The notes under the pieces: model-generated
The model's database searches: none
Told to the model about the DNA's origin: nothing
Seen by the model: only the letters and a program-made list of their open reading frames with translations
Position numbers and translations under genes: made by a program
Assembly: GCF_017744675.1 (NCBI RefSeq)
Contig: NZ_JAGIAV010000008.1
Span: 62,001-126,000, forward strand
From: Flavobacterium sp.
GTDB lineage: Bacteria; Bacteroidota; Bacteroidia; Flavobacteriales; Flavobacteriaceae
Length of the DNA stretch: 64,000 nucleotides
Reading direction: 5' to 3'
Part shown: positions 1-8,973 of the stretch, one piece after another
How positions within the stretch are numbered: position 1 is the first letter of the stretch
How the letters are laid out: each line of letters starts with the position of its first letter

Positions 1-1269
1 GAACCATTATTTAAAGACAAAACCGAATCACAAATTGACCCTAAAAATATATTTAACTACAACGAATACAACAGAGCATTAAAAGAACTGGAAGAAGAAA
101 ATAAGTTTTATAAAAATTGGTTAAAATCGCTAGATCATCATGTTGCAACTTATTCTTTAGTTCAGGATACTTTAAAATATTTTTTCCCTAAAGAAGATTA
201 CACTTATCAACAATTGGATAGTTTATATAAAAAGTATAAAATAAACGACAAAAGATACAGACTGAGACGTGATGACAATGACAAGGATTTAGGAGCGTTA
301 ATTAGTTATAAAATGGTCAGCCTTGAAGTTGGTCAAAACACATTGCAAGACATCATAAACCAACAAAATGAGCTAGATTCTATTATCAATAAAAATCTAA
401 ATGTAAATTATAATGAACGCCTGTTAATTGGTGATAATCCTAACGTTTTAGAAAAGGGTTATGGTAATAATAATGTAAGCAATAATAAAGAAGGACATAG
501 ATCTATTCAGGATCATTGCACCAAAATGGCAGGGGTTATTGGAGCCAACAGAGAAAATAATATAGGCATAAAAGGAATTACACAAAATGTAAAAATCATG
601 CCGTTGAATATTGCTTCAATGGCAGACGAAAATAATAAAGATATTGCCATGGCTATTTATTATGCTGTAGATAATGGTGCAAAGATAATAAATATGTCTT
701 TTAGCAATAGTTTCTCTTTACATAAGGATTGGCTCGCAGATGCACTTACATATGCCGAAAAACACGATGTATTATTAGTTCGTAGTGCTGGTAATGCCGA
801 AAATGATACTGATAAAACAATATACTACCCAACAGATATAAATCTGGGTGATACCAAAGAATTTTGTTCTAATCTAATCATTGTAGGATCTGTTACGCAT
901 AAACCGGACAGTACATTTGTATCTGATTTTTCAAACTATGGAAAACAAAATGTAGACTTATTTGCTCCGGGAGATGAAATATATTCTACTTCAGCTAGCA
1001 ATAAATATGAATTTGACTCTGGTACCTCATTGTCTGTTCCGATGGTTTGCGGAACAGCAGCATTGATTCGCTTATATTACCCAAATCTTACAGCAACACA
1101 GGTTAAACAAATTATTTTGGACTCAGGAACCTCGTATAACTTGGAAGTTATAGTGCCGGGAACAAAAGACAAAAAAGTTCAGTTTTCTGAATTATCTAAA
1201 TCGGGAAAAGTTTTAAATGTTTACAATGCAATGCAACTTGCTAAAAAGGTTAACAAGAAAAAGAAATAA
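1..1269 (+). CDS. S8 (subtilisin-like) serine peptidase, 5' end outside the window
   Basis: The reading frame is open from base 1, so this is the C-terminal part of a longer gene. The peptidase hydrolyses peptide bonds and in this phylum is normally exported. The catalytic His lies in DHCTKMAG (His codon 514-516), the oxyanion Asn region is RSAGNAEND, and the catalytic Ser is in GTSLSVP (Ser codon 1027-1029). The Asp of the triad must lie upstream of the window. About 150 residues visible before the His form a charged helical insertion, as in several Bacteroidota S8 proteins. His-to-Ser spacing is normal. The TTG at 214 is an internal codon, not the start. The protein ends KKVNKKKK and shows no obvious type IX sorting domain. 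Confidence 0.9.
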   Translation, partial: EPLFKDKTESQIDPKNIFNYNEYNRALKELEEENKFYKNWLKSLDHHVATYSLVQDTLKYFFPKEDYTYQQLDSLYKKYKINDKRYRLRRDDNDKDLGALISYKMVSLEVGQNTLQDIINQQNELDSIINKNLNVNYNERLLIGDNPNVLEKGYGNNNVSNNKEGHRSIQDHCTKMAGVIGANRENNIGIKGITQNVKIMPLNIASMADENNKDIAMAIYYAVDNGAKIINMSFSNSFSLHKDWLADALTYAEKHDVLLVRSAGNAENDTDKTIYYPTDINLGDTKEFCSNLIIVGSVTHKPDSTFVSDFSNYGKQNVDLFAPGDEIYSTSASNKYEFDSGTSLSVPMVCGTAALIRLYYPNLTATQVKQIILDSGTSYNLEVIVPGTKDKKVQFSELSKSGKVLNVYNAMQLAKKVNKKKK

Positions 1270-1403
1270 AACCAGTTTAAAATTTATCTTTTTTACAATA
1301 TGTACTGAGCCCCTTAATTTCGTTTCATTTTATTTGGGCAGATAGTTGCTATTTTAGAAAAACGCATTAATTCCCTGATTTTTTCGAAATCACTAAAGAA
1401 AGA

Positions 1404-1435
1404 GAAAAGCTCCAGATTCCCTCTGAAGCTTTTTG
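1404..1435. terminator. Hairpin terminator between convergent genes
   Basis: An inverted repeat (AAAGCTCCAGA / TCTGAAGCTTT with one mismatch) around a five-base loop is followed by a T run on the plus strand. It lies between the S8 peptidase and the convergent NTF2-like gene and could serve both. Confidence 0.55.
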
Positions 1436-1480
1436 ATTTCACAACATTTTATTTATCGCGAGGAGATATTCAAACAACTA

Positions 1481-1855
1481 TTATTTCTCCAATTCCGTTT
1501 CGGTATGCATCACACAAGCCCATTTATTGTTTTCTTTAATCCAGGTAGAAGTACAGACACATTTTATAGGCGCTTTTTGACTGTCTTCTAATAATGTAAA
1601 ATCCAGATAATATCCTATTACGGCAGTATTTTCGCTAATTAGTTTTTCTGTTACATCGTAGATCTTGAGTACTTTTATTTTATTGGTTTGCCCAGAGTCG
1701 AACATCTTTTTGAACTCGGCTTCGCTGATACTCTGAACACCGTTTTTCCCCGCAACTATGCATGGAAACGACGTCAGATTTTTTACTGTTTCATAATCAT
1801 GATTTTCAACTCCGTGCCAGTATTTTTTTTCTAGCTCTATAATCTGTACTTCCAT
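1481..1855 (-). CDS. SnoaL/NTF2-like (DUF4440-type) small protein
   Basis: This 124-residue protein has the hallmarks of the NTF2-like cone fold used by DUF4440/SnoaL proteins. The N-terminal helix ELEKKYWHGVENHDYETVKNL is followed by alternating strands and the late motif TSTWIKENNKWACVMHTETE, a typical closing beta strand pair. Length and layout match single-domain members. Members include ketosteroid-isomerase-like enzymes and proteins of unknown role, so no substrate can be given. It has no signal peptide and is probably cytosolic. It is a single gene on the minus strand. Confidence 0.75.
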   Translation of the reverse strand: MEVQIIELEKKYWHGVENHDYETVKNLTSFPCIVAGKNGVQSISEAEFKKMFDSGQTNKIKVLKIYDVTEKLISENTAVIGYYLDFTLLEDSQKAPIKCVCTSTWIKENNKWACVMHTETELEK

Positions 1856-1957
1856 AATATCTCGTTGTTAGTTAGACATTTCACAAATTTCAAATTAATA
1901 TTGATTTAAAACTTCTCTTTTAACATAGATTTAATTCTCAAAAAGAAAGCTTCAGAA

Positions 1958-2758
1958 TTACGAATCTGGTTTTGCACCTTTTGAGATTATAGATCGCATC
2001 ACTGCAGGAAACCATCTTTGCAGCCACACAGCTAGTTTGCCATGAGCAGTAAAAACGTAATTTCTCTTTCTCTTTAAAATAGCTTCTATCATGACTTTCG
2101 CGGCTTTATCTGTAGGCCACATCAAATTTGACGGTCGCGAATCTGACTGTTCTGGATGCCAAACTCCGTCATTGTCAACTCTCGCAATTTCCGAAACTAC
2201 AAATCCGGGATGCACCGTTGTACAGCTTACTCCTGTACCCATTAATTCAACTTGCAAAGTCTGACCAATAGAGTTTACAGCCGCTTTTGAAGCGCCATAC
2301 GCGCCTACATTAGGATTGGGAAGATACGCCCCTACACTTCCCACTAAACCAATTCTTCCTTTGGTTTTCTTTAAATGCGGCAATGCATATTTTACCGTTA
2401 GCGCTAAGCCCGTAACATTGACTTGCAATTGTCTATTCCAATCTTTGGCTGTTAGGTTTTCGATACTGCCAAAAACTCCAAAACCTGCATTAGCTATAAC
2501 TATATCCAAACACCTCCATTCTTTTATGATTTGTTGAACGGCATTTTCGATAGCGGTTTCTTCCATTATATCACACGGAATTACCAACGCTTCTCCGCTT
2601 GATTCTCTTATTGTGTCAGCAACTTTGTCCAATAGCTCTTTGCGTCTGGAAGAAAGCACTACTTTATATCCTAATCTTGCACATTCAATGGCTATTGATT
2701 TTCCAATGCCAGATGAAGCGCCCGTTATCCATATTACTTCTTCCTTTGCTTTTGCCAT
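1958..2758 (-). CDS. SDR family NAD(P)-dependent oxidoreductase
   Basis: This 266-residue classical short-chain dehydrogenase/reductase has the cofactor-binding TGASSGIG at residues 12-19, the NAG motif at 90-92, the catalytic Ser near 141, and YxxxK at Tyr154/Lys158. The basic pair after beta strand 2 (SSRRK) suggests preference for NADP(H). After the catalytic core there is a C-terminal helical extension (WLQRWFPAVMRSII) that may associate with membrane. Substrate is not predictable. It is a single-gene unit divergent from the acetyltransferase at 2925. Confidence 0.9.
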   Translation of the reverse strand: MAKAKEEVIWITGASSGIGKSIAIECARLGYKVVLSSRRKELLDKVADTIRESSGEALVIPCDIMEETAIENAVQQIIKEWRCLDIVIANAGFGVFGSIENLTAKDWNRQLQVNVTGLALTVKYALPHLKKTKGRIGLVGSVGAYLPNPNVGAYGASKAAVNSIGQTLQVELMGTGVSCTTVHPGFVVSEIARVDNDGVWHPEQSDSRPSNLMWPTDKAAKVMIEAILKRKRNYVFTAHGKLAVWLQRWFPAVMRSIISKGAKPDS

Positions 2759-2924
2759 TTTTACAATGTTTATCTCAAATATATAACTTATTCATTATAA
2801 ATCATATAACAAAATATAAAGCTTTTATATTCGTCCGTTTATAAGCAGAACGCTAGCAAGGAGAAAATCTAGTGTATTTATTTTCTGTAAATTTCGATAT
2901 ATTTACAAAAGAAAAATCCAATCG

Positions 2925-3422
2925 ATGCGCACTCTTTATCAAAGCCCCAAAATAATTATTCGCGAATTTTTGCCTCAAGAAAAACAATTGTTCTTAGATC
3001 TTTTTAAGGACGAACAGGTTACACAATACCTTCCTGAAACTTCACCTGAGCGATATGTCGAAATGTTTAACGAATTGCTTGAGAATTACAAAAAGAAAAA
3101 TCTTAGCAGATGGGCCATATTTAACACTGTAGATAATGATTTTATAGGAATGTGCGTTGCCCGTATTTTTTTTCACAACTCCAACCAAATAGAAATCGGA
3201 TATGTACTTGGCAGAAACTATTGGGGAAAAGGCATTGCTACAGAAGTGTGTAAGGCTCTTACGGAGTATAGTTTTGCAAATACAGATACCAAAGAAGTGG
3301 TAGCTATAACCGATCTTGACAACGCAGGATCGCAAAATGTACTGCAAAAAGTTGGATTTGAACGATTAGGCAATTTAACGAGAAACCAAGAAGAATTAGC
3401 TTATTTTAAGATAGAAAGATAA
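2925..3422 (+). CDS. GNAT family N-acetyltransferase (RimJ/RimL-like)
   Basis: This 165-residue protein has the GNAT fold and transfers acetyl from acetyl-CoA to an amine. The acetyl-CoA-binding segment is IEIGYVLGRNYWGKGIATEVCKAL, where GKGIAT corresponds to the Q/RxxGxG/A pyrophosphate loop. It is followed by the strand VVAITDLDNAGSQNVLQKVGFERLG, where the N-xxS and KxGF elements are typical of RimJ/RimL-type enzymes. The N-terminus ITRLREF-like motif is present as IIIREFLPQEK. The acceptor may be a ribosomal protein N-terminus or a small molecule. Confidence 0.88.
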   Translation: MRTLYQSPKIIIREFLPQEKQLFLDLFKDEQVTQYLPETSPERYVEMFNELLENYKKKNLSRWAIFNTVDNDFIGMCVARIFFHNSNQIEIGYVLGRNYWGKGIATEVCKALTEYSFANTDTKEVVAITDLDNAGSQNVLQKVGFERLGNLTRNQEELAYFKIER

Positions 3423-3430
3423 TTTATGAC

Positions 3431-3464
3431 AAAGCTTCAGATTGCTCTGAAGCTTTATTTTTTT
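3431..3464. terminator. Terminator after the acetyltransferase gene
   Basis: AAAGCTTCAGA and TCTGAAGCTTT form a perfect 11-bp stem around TTGC, followed by a T-rich tract. It lies between convergent genes and can work in both directions. Confidence 0.7.
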
Positions 3465-3470
3465 ATAATT

Positions 3471-3803
3471 TCACTCCTCATTTGAAGTTTTTCTTATTTC
3501 AGAAATAGTACCAAAGATTTGATCTAGCAATTCCATTTCGTCAATAGGAAGCAACTGCAAAGCCATTTCAAGTAAGAGCATTATCTCCATTTCATTTTTT
3601 TCAAAATCATCTTTCATGATATTGATACTTGCTTTTAATAAAGTTGAAATAGTCAGATTCAGCTCGGTGTACGAATGCACTTTTAACATCATATTTATAG
3701 AATTATCATTACCCTTACGGTCTGAACTTAATTTTGTAAAATACTTCATTTTATCAATCGATTTTAAAAAATCTACCATAGATTCTTCCTCTTCTACTCT
3801 CAT
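3471..3803 (-). CDS. Hypothetical protein, 110 aa, acidic and helical
   Basis: I do not recognise this family. The 110-residue product is acidic, rich in Leu, Met and Glu, and predicted to be all-helical (segments around LLEMALQLLPIDEMELLDQIFG). It has no signal peptide or transmembrane segment. The start at MRVEEEE is the longest option; MVDFLKSIDKMKYF eight residues later is a plausible alternative. It is preceded by several hundred bases of AT-rich DNA and ends against a shared terminator. An opposite-strand ORF in the same place has worse composition. Confidence 0.55.
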   Translation of the reverse strand: MRVEEEESMVDFLKSIDKMKYFTKLSSDRKGNDNSINMMLKVHSYTELNLTISTLLKASINIMKDDFEKNEMEIMLLLEMALQLLPIDEMELLDQIFGTISEIRKTSNEE

Positions 3804-3840
3804 AATCCTTCCTTTAATTATTTGTATTTACCATCCTTGA

Positions 3841-4169
3841 CTCTTACTACTATTTTAGAATCAAACAAATTTATAAAGATGCAAAGAGAAAATGAGGAAC
3901 GTATTTGTCCAGTCAAATATGACTGCAGCTTTTTCATCTTCATTTCTTCTTCAAAAAACCATAAGAATATTCCTTTAAAATAAAAATTTCACAATATTTT
4001 TAAAAATTATTTTTACATCAAAAACAAACAATAACTCACCTCCTATTACCAAAACAACAAATTCCTAATCAAACCAATACACAAACATTAACTTCATTTA
4101 TTCACTACTAAGAATCGACAAAATAGGATCATTTATTAAAATCATTCAAAAAGTTTTTTCAAAAAAGCT
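3841..4169. other. AT-rich intergenic stretch without a recognisable gene
   Basis: I see no coding frame, long repeat or RNA structure in this stretch of very AT-rich DNA. The start of the tRNA-Glu promoter follows it. Confidence 0.5.
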
Positions 4170-4199
4170 TTGTACAATCCAAAAATAGTTGCACTTTTG
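4170..4199 (+). promoter_or_regulatory. Putative promoter of tRNA-Glu
   Basis: TTG at 4170-4172 and CACTTTTG at 4192-4199 are 19 bp apart. This fits the Bacteroidota layout TTG-N17-20-TAnnTTTG with one mismatch and would start transcription a little upstream of the tRNA. Confidence 0.45.
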
Positions 4200-4218
4200 C
4201 ACCCGCAATAGCAAAGCA

Positions 4219-4290
4219 GGTCCGTTCGTCTATCGGTTAGGACGCCAGGTTTTCATCCTGGTAAGGGGGGTTCGATTCCCCCACGGACTA
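4219..4290 (+). tRNA. tRNA-Glu (anticodon TTC)
   Basis: A complete 72-nt cloverleaf. The acceptor strands GGTCCGT and ACGGACT pair with a G-U at the first position. The anticodon arm CCAGG-TTTTCAT-CCTGG gives anticodon TTC, and the T arm is GGGGG-TTCGATT-CCCCC. The discriminator is A and CCA is not encoded. A terminator follows at once, so this is a single-tRNA transcription unit. Confidence 0.96.
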
Positions 4291-4301
4291 CTTACTAAGA
4301 C

Positions 4302-4334
4302 AAAAAGCTCTAGAGAAATCTGGAGCTTTTTTTG
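4302..4334 (+). terminator. Terminator of tRNA-Glu
   Basis: An imperfect stem (AAAGCTCTAGA / TCTGGAGCTTT) is followed by a run of T residues, twelve bases after the tRNA end. Confidence 0.7.
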
Positions 4335-4396
4335 TTTATATTTACTCCGTTAAATCTTTGAGAAAAAACAATCAAAAAATCAACCCAAATCTTAAA

Positions 4397-5596
4397 ATGA
4401 AACACAAATTAATTGCCCTTTTATTTGTATTCGCCTCTGCAAATATGTTTGGACAAGCGCCCGACAGCAAAACCAATTATAGCAACAGCAAATTGCCTGC
4501 AGAAGAAGCTGTTACCAACAAGTCTTTAAAACCGCTTAAAAAAATCTCTCTAGACGACACTTCGCTTTTAATTTACGATTACGATGGTTCTCTTTTTTCT
4601 TGGGATCTAGAGGTAGAAAGTATTGTTTGGACTGTAAAAGCTTCGGATGCTAATACTGAGATGTGCGCCAACAAAATAACGCTTCAGGACGGTGTTGTAT
4701 ACATTCCGTTTGTTAATGGCGAAATTTATGCTGTAGATAACGGAACTGGAACTATTTTCTGGAAATCCAGATTAGGCAATATAACAGATCAAATTGTTTT
4801 GAAAGATCAGACTCCGATTATAGCTAACGGAAAACTATTTATAACGGCTCAAAACCAAAATCAGAGCAGTAATTTGTATGCTTTGGATTTAAAAGACGGA
4901 AGCTTGGCTTGGAACTACAAATTAGACACGCCAAACAACGATATTGAGCCATTATTTTTCGATAATAAGATTTTTATCCCAAGCGGAAACAATGTATATT
5001 GTTTTGAAGCTACCACCGGAAAACTGCTAAACAAAAAAAGCTTTGACGAAACCATGACCGGAAAACCAGTTACAGATGGCGAAAGTGTTTTTATAGCTGG
5101 CGATAAAAATTGGCTATACGCATTAAAGCCAAATAGCCTTGATGTTTTATGGCAGTTTAAAATAGAAGAGAATCAAAACAACGTTAAGGAACGCATCGTT
5201 TGCCACGACAAAAAACTGTATTTTGCAGCACAAGGCCCAGAAGTTTCGTCTATTTACGCTGTTGATTCTAAAACGGGAACTCAGCTTTGGAAAACCGATT
5301 TTAAAGGTGATAATGTCGAATACATCGTTAAAGAGGTTGATAATCTTTGGGGCTATACTCGCAACAAGAAACTTTTTGAATTGGACTTATCAAACGGCGA
5401 AATCGCTTTTGAAGAAAAACTAACCACACTTCCTATTTCAAACATCGAATTTCCTGCCGACGATAACTTGCTTTACTATTATTGCGACGCAGGCTTGATT
5501 CAGTTCGACCTAAAAGAAAAAGACGAAAACGTATACTATATGCGAACCTCGCTTAAAGACAATCCGTATAGCGCTTATTTAAAGATAATCCGATAA
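4397..5596 (+). CDS. Exported PQQ-like beta-propeller repeat protein
   Basis: This is a roughly 399-residue exported protein. The ATG at 4397 is preferred over the TTG at 4358 because it places a clean signal peptide at the N-terminus (MKHKLIALLFVFASANMFGQ, cleavage near GQ-AP). The mature part is a chain of PQQ-type blades with the recurring pattern YAVD/ALD..G...W, for example GEIYAVDNGTGTIFWKS, LYALDLKDGSLAWNYK, LYALKPNSLDVLWQFK and YAVDSKTGTQLWKT. Such propellers are scaffolds or quinone-binding dehydrogenase domains. No dehydrogenase catalytic residues are evident, so a structural or binding role is likelier. It stands alone downstream of tRNA-Glu. Confidence 0.82.
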   Translation: MKHKLIALLFVFASANMFGQAPDSKTNYSNSKLPAEEAVTNKSLKPLKKISLDDTSLLIYDYDGSLFSWDLEVESIVWTVKASDANTEMCANKITLQDGVVYIPFVNGEIYAVDNGTGTIFWKSRLGNITDQIVLKDQTPIIANGKLFITAQNQNQSSNLYALDLKDGSLAWNYKLDTPNNDIEPLFFDNKIFIPSGNNVYCFEATTGKLLNKKSFDETMTGKPVTDGESVFIAGDKNWLYALKPNSLDVLWQFKIEENQNNVKERIVCHDKKLYFAAQGPEVSSIYAVDSKTGTQLWKTDFKGDNVEYIVKEVDNLWGYTRNKKLFELDLSNGEIAFEEKLTTLPISNIEFPADDNLLYYYCDAGLIQFDLKEKDENVYYMRTSLKDNPYSAYLKIIR

Positions 5597-5601
5597 CAAA
5601 C

Positions 5602-5634
5602 AAAAAAGACCATTTTAAATAATGGTCTTTTTTA
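5602..5634. terminator. Bidirectional terminator
   Basis: AAAAAAGACCATT and AATGGTCTTTTTT make a perfect 13-bp stem with a six-base loop, between the propeller gene and the convergent gene at 5655. Confidence 0.8.
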
Positions 5635-5654
5635 TTATCTGTTTTGAGAAAAAA

Positions 5655-5960
5655 TTATGCTCTAAACAAAGCGTATTTATTGTAGTTGTACAAAACTTTA
5701 TCATAAGGAACATAAAGCGAAACGATTTTTTCTGTCGATTCATCAAATTTGATTCCGTTATGCTTTCTAAACAAATAGATTTCTCTTAAGCAATTAGAAA
5801 GACTTTGGTGAATTTCACTTGTAAAAGTTGGCAATTTTTTATCTCCAACCAAAAGATCAATCTGATAGTTAGAACTGCTTTTAGACAAATTGTTACCAAT
5901 AATTCTAATAGTAAAAGTGGTTGGTTTTCCGTATTGTTCTCCTTGATATTGTAGCGTCAT
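5655..5960 (-). CDS. Conserved-looking small protein, 101 aa
   Basis: I do not recognise the family by name. The 101-residue soluble protein has strand-rich N-terminal sequence (MTLQYQGEQYGKPTTFTIRIIG) and a C-terminal segment VSLYVPYDKVLYNYNKYALFRA. It has no signal peptide, no membrane segment and no cysteine-rich motif; its single Cys is in NCLREIYLF. Coding character is good and it has its own terminator, so it is probably a real gene of unknown function. Confidence 0.65.
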   Translation of the reverse strand: MTLQYQGEQYGKPTTFTIRIIGNNLSKSSSNYQIDLLVGDKKLPTFTSEIHQSLSNCLREIYLFRKHNGIKFDESTEKIVSLYVPYDKVLYNYNKYALFRA

Positions 5961-6117
5961 GATTTCTTTTTATTAAGCGATTACTATTACCGCCAATTGC
6001 TTGGCCTTTGGTTCTCTAGATACTTTTGTTAAAATTATAAAATTTTAGACAAACATAAAAAATCCTTTCTAAATTATATGTTATTTTTTTCAAGAAAGCT
6101 TCATGTCTAAAAATACG

Positions 6118-6141
6118 AAAACCGTAAAAAATTACGGTTTT
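6118..6141. terminator. Terminator of the LRR gene
   Basis: AAAACCGTAA and TTACGGTTTT form a 10-bp perfect stem just downstream of the leucine-rich repeat gene on the minus strand. Confidence 0.6.
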
Positions 6142-6195
6142 ATTAATTAACTAAATGTAAAATTCATTCATAAGCATCGATTGGTTTTGGGTAAA

Positions 6196-7038
6196 CTATT
6201 GTAATTTATTTTCTTGGTTTATTTCTAATAAAAATGGGTTTCCGTCTTCGTCCATCATGGTCATATTTAAAGCGTCTAACAGCGCTATCTTTTTTGAAAC
6301 TTCTCCTGCAAATTTATTGTACGACAGATTTAATTCTTCGAGATTGCTAAGTTTTTCTATTTCCTTAGGAATATCGCCTGTAAAATCATTGTCAAACAAA
6401 CTAAAATTCTGCAGTGCATTCCAATTAATGATTTCGTTGGTCAAACTTCCTGATAACTTGTTGTTGTTTAAAAGCAATACTTTTAATCCTGAAATTTTAT
6501 AAATCGAAGCAGGAAGTTTTCCGTTAATTTGGTTATTACAAACAGCTAAAATTTCCAACTGATTGAGTTTTCCAATTTCTGACGGAAGTTCTCCTGAAAT
6601 CGCATTCATAAAAAGCTCTAAATCTTTCAATTTTGCTAATTGGCAAATAGAAGACGGAATTGCACCAGACAATTTATTATCTGCCATATTGAGCAATTCT
6701 AATTCTTTCAGATTAAAAATCGACGAAGACAAACTTCCTTCAATTTTATTCTTTTCCAGATTGAGCGATTCTAAATTTACAAGATCATAAAGTTCTTCGG
6801 GCAATTTTCCTTGCAGATTATTGTCTGCTAAATTAAGCGCCACGACTTTTCCATTTTCAGCTTTAACTCCGTACCAGGTCGAAACAGATAGACTTAAGTC
6901 CCACTTCTTTTTCCATTGCAAACCATTTGTTGCATGATACAATTTTATAAGCGCTTCTTTTTCTTTATCCGAAACGGTATCTGCCAAAACACTTAGCGAA
7001 AAAGCAAATACTAATGAAATGGTAACTAAAACTTTCAT
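6196..7038 (-). CDS. Exported leucine-rich repeat protein
   Basis: This 280-residue protein has a signal peptide (MKVLVTISLVFAFSLSVLA) and an N-cap of the plant-type LRR kind (DKEKEALIKLYHATNGLQWKKKWDLSLSVSTWYGVKAENGKV). About seven LRRs of roughly 24 residues follow, for example LVNLESLNLEKNKIEGSL, LKELELLNMADNKLSGAIP and LNQLEILAVCNNQINGKLP. The LSGxIP pattern is that of the plant-specific-like LRR class found in many Bacteroidota. It probably mediates protein or carbohydrate binding in the periplasm or at the surface. No membrane anchor or sorting domain is visible. Confidence 0.88.
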   Translation of the reverse strand: MKVLVTISLVFAFSLSVLADTVSDKEKEALIKLYHATNGLQWKKKWDLSLSVSTWYGVKAENGKVVALNLADNNLQGKLPEELYDLVNLESLNLEKNKIEGSLSSSIFNLKELELLNMADNKLSGAIPSSICQLAKLKDLELFMNAISGELPSEIGKLNQLEILAVCNNQINGKLPASIYKISGLKVLLLNNNKLSGSLTNEIINWNALQNFSLFDNDFTGDIPKEIEKLSNLEELNLSYNKFAGEVSKKIALLDALNMTMMDEDGNPFLLEINQENKLQ

Positions 7039-7217
7039 AACAGATTTGGGGATTTGTTACTTCCGTAAAAATATACAATTCACAGCTATAATACACTAAA
7101 TATCGGTAAAGTTTGATAAAAAAATATTTGTAGGATTTATATTTCTTTTTGTAATTCTGAAAAACCTGCCTCTTTTTTGATTACATTTGAACCAACTAAT
7201 TCTAAAAACCTCATATC

Positions 7218-7706
7218 ATGCAAATTAACTTCGCAGCTTTGTTTATTGCGGCAATCGTCACGTTGGTAACCGGTTTTATCTGGTACAGCCCAAAAGTATT
7301 CGGAACTATCTGGATGAAAGAAAATAATTTTACTCGAGAAGAATTAAAATCGGGAAATATGCTTAAAATCTTCGGATTAACGTACGTTTTTTCTTTGATG
7401 ATCACGATGACTTTGATGTCGCTGACTATTCATCAGTCTGGTGCAATCGGAATGGTTGGCGGACCTCCTTTAATGGATAGCGCTAAACCGTCTTTTGCTG
7501 CTTTTATGGCCGATTATGGAACAGCATACCGAACTTTTAAACATGGCGCATTGCACGGATTTATGTCTGGATTATTCTTTGCATTTCCGCTAATTGGAAT
7601 TAATGGCTTATTCGAAAGAAAATCGTGGAAATATATTTTCATTCACGCTGGATATTGGATGCTTACGCTCACTCTTATGGGCGGAATTATCTGCGGATTT
7701 GCTTAA
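7218..7706 (+). CDS. DUF1761-family membrane protein
   Basis: This 162-residue integral membrane protein begins MQINFAALFIAAIVTLVTGFIWYSPKVFGTIWMKEN, the characteristic start of DUF1761 proteins (first helix followed by WYSPxxFGxxW). About four hydrophobic segments can be seen: residues 5-22, around 57-73, near 115-127, and 143-160. The family function is unknown. A near-consensus promoter element TACATTTG lies at 7182-7189 and a strong terminator follows the stop, so it is a monocistronic unit. Confidence 0.85.
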   Translation: MQINFAALFIAAIVTLVTGFIWYSPKVFGTIWMKENNFTREELKSGNMLKIFGLTYVFSLMITMTLMSLTIHQSGAIGMVGGPPLMDSAKPSFAAFMADYGTAYRTFKHGALHGFMSGLFFAFPLIGINGLFERKSWKYIFIHAGYWMLTLTLMGGIICGFA

Positions 7707-7719
7707 ATAACAACATACA

Positions 7720-7753
7720 AAACCCGTTTGAAAACTTCTGCAAACGGGTTTTT
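7720..7753. terminator. Terminator after the DUF1761 gene
   Basis: AAACCCGTTTG and CAAACGGGTTT pair perfectly around a ten-base loop and are followed by T residues. Confidence 0.8.
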
Positions 7754-7823
7754 CTTAATAATAACTTAATTCAGAACAGTTATTGTAAATATTATCTAAT
7801 TTTGAAGAAATTAGCTCACTCTT

Positions 7824-8969
7824 TTGAATACAACATATTCTTTCCAGATTTACAAAAGTGCATCGTTATTGCCTTTAGAATGGAACTCGCTTGCAGCAAA
7901 TAACATTTTTTTGACACGAGAATATCTCGAAGTACTGGAAAATTCATGTCCATTAAATATGACTTGCCATTTTATCGGACTTTTTGAAGAAAAAAAACTA
8001 ATCGGAATTGTTTTAACGCAGTTCTTATTTGCAGAAAAACTAGAGTCTTTTGGGGAGCGTGACAAATGCTTAAAAACTTCTGTTCGCAATTTTGCTTTAA
8101 AGAATTTCGCTTCGCACGTTTTATTCGTTGGAAACAATATGCTTACAGGTCAAAATGCTTTTATTTTTGATAAAACAATTAAAGAGTCAAAAGCAATTAA
8201 AACACTTCATAAAGCGATTAATCAATTAAAAAAGGATTTAAAAGAAAGCGGAAAGAAAGTTCACATTACTAGCATAAAAGATTTTACAGCAAAAGAAATA
8301 GCACCGCTTCAGGCTGAATTCAAAAACAACTACACGTTTTCTACGCAACCCAATATGATTTTTAAAATCAACGAAAACTGGAAAACAGAACAAGATTATA
8401 TTGATGCTTTATCCAAAAAATACCGCGATCAATACAAACGCGCGCGTAAAAAATCGGACGGAATTGTAAAGCAACAAATGTCTCTTTCTGACATCAGACA
8501 ATACGAAGATGTGATTTACGACCTGTATTTTCATGTTGCCAAAAATGCGCCTTTCAACACTTTCTTTCTGGCTCGCAATCATTTTAGCTTTTTTAAAGAA
8601 ATCATGGGAGAAAATTTTCTTCTGTACGGTTATTTCTTAGACGAAAAACTGATTGGTTTTAACACTTTAATCAAAAACGGCGACGTAATGGATACGTATT
8701 TTCTTGGTTATGATGAAAGCGTACAGCGCGAAAAAATGCTATACCTAAACATGCTCTACGATATGATTGCGTATTCTATCAAGAAAGGTTTTCGCGAAAT
8801 TGTTTTTGCCAGAACCGCACTTGAAATCAAAAGTTCTGTTGGGGCAAAACCTGTTAAAATGTATGGCTTAATTACACATAGCAATGCTTTAATTAATCAT
8901 AACATTTCTAGGTTTTTCAATTATTTGGAACCCAAAACAGAATGGCAGGAACGTAATCCGTTTAAATAA
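7824..8969 (+). CDS. GNAT-fold acetyltransferase of the FemAB-like type
   Basis: This 381-residue protein probably contains a tandem or C-terminal GNAT fold of the Acetyltransf_6/FemAB-like class. The diagnostic stretch is KKYRDQYKRARKKSDGI, followed by the acetyl-CoA-binding region FFKEIMGENFLLYGYFLDEKLIGFNTLIKNGDVMDTYFLGYD and then LNMLYDMIAYSIKKGFREIVFARTALEIKSSVGA. Such proteins act on peptidoglycan precursors or unknown small molecules. The start is TTG at 7824: an in-frame stop lies at 7812-7814 and the next ATG would remove about 40 conserved-looking residues. A promoter-like TAATTTTG occurs at 7797-7804. Confidence 0.75.
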   Translation: MNTTYSFQIYKSASLLPLEWNSLAANNIFLTREYLEVLENSCPLNMTCHFIGLFEEKKLIGIVLTQFLFAEKLESFGERDKCLKTSVRNFALKNFASHVLFVGNNMLTGQNAFIFDKTIKESKAIKTLHKAINQLKKDLKESGKKVHITSIKDFTAKEIAPLQAEFKNNYTFSTQPNMIFKINENWKTEQDYIDALSKKYRDQYKRARKKSDGIVKQQMSLSDIRQYEDVIYDLYFHVAKNAPFNTFFLARNHFSFFKEIMGENFLLYGYFLDEKLIGFNTLIKNGDVMDTYFLGYDESVQREKMLYLNMLYDMIAYSIKKGFREIVFARTALEIKSSVGAKPVKMYGLITHSNALINHNISRFFNYLEPKTEWQERNPFK

Positions 8970-8973
8970 AATG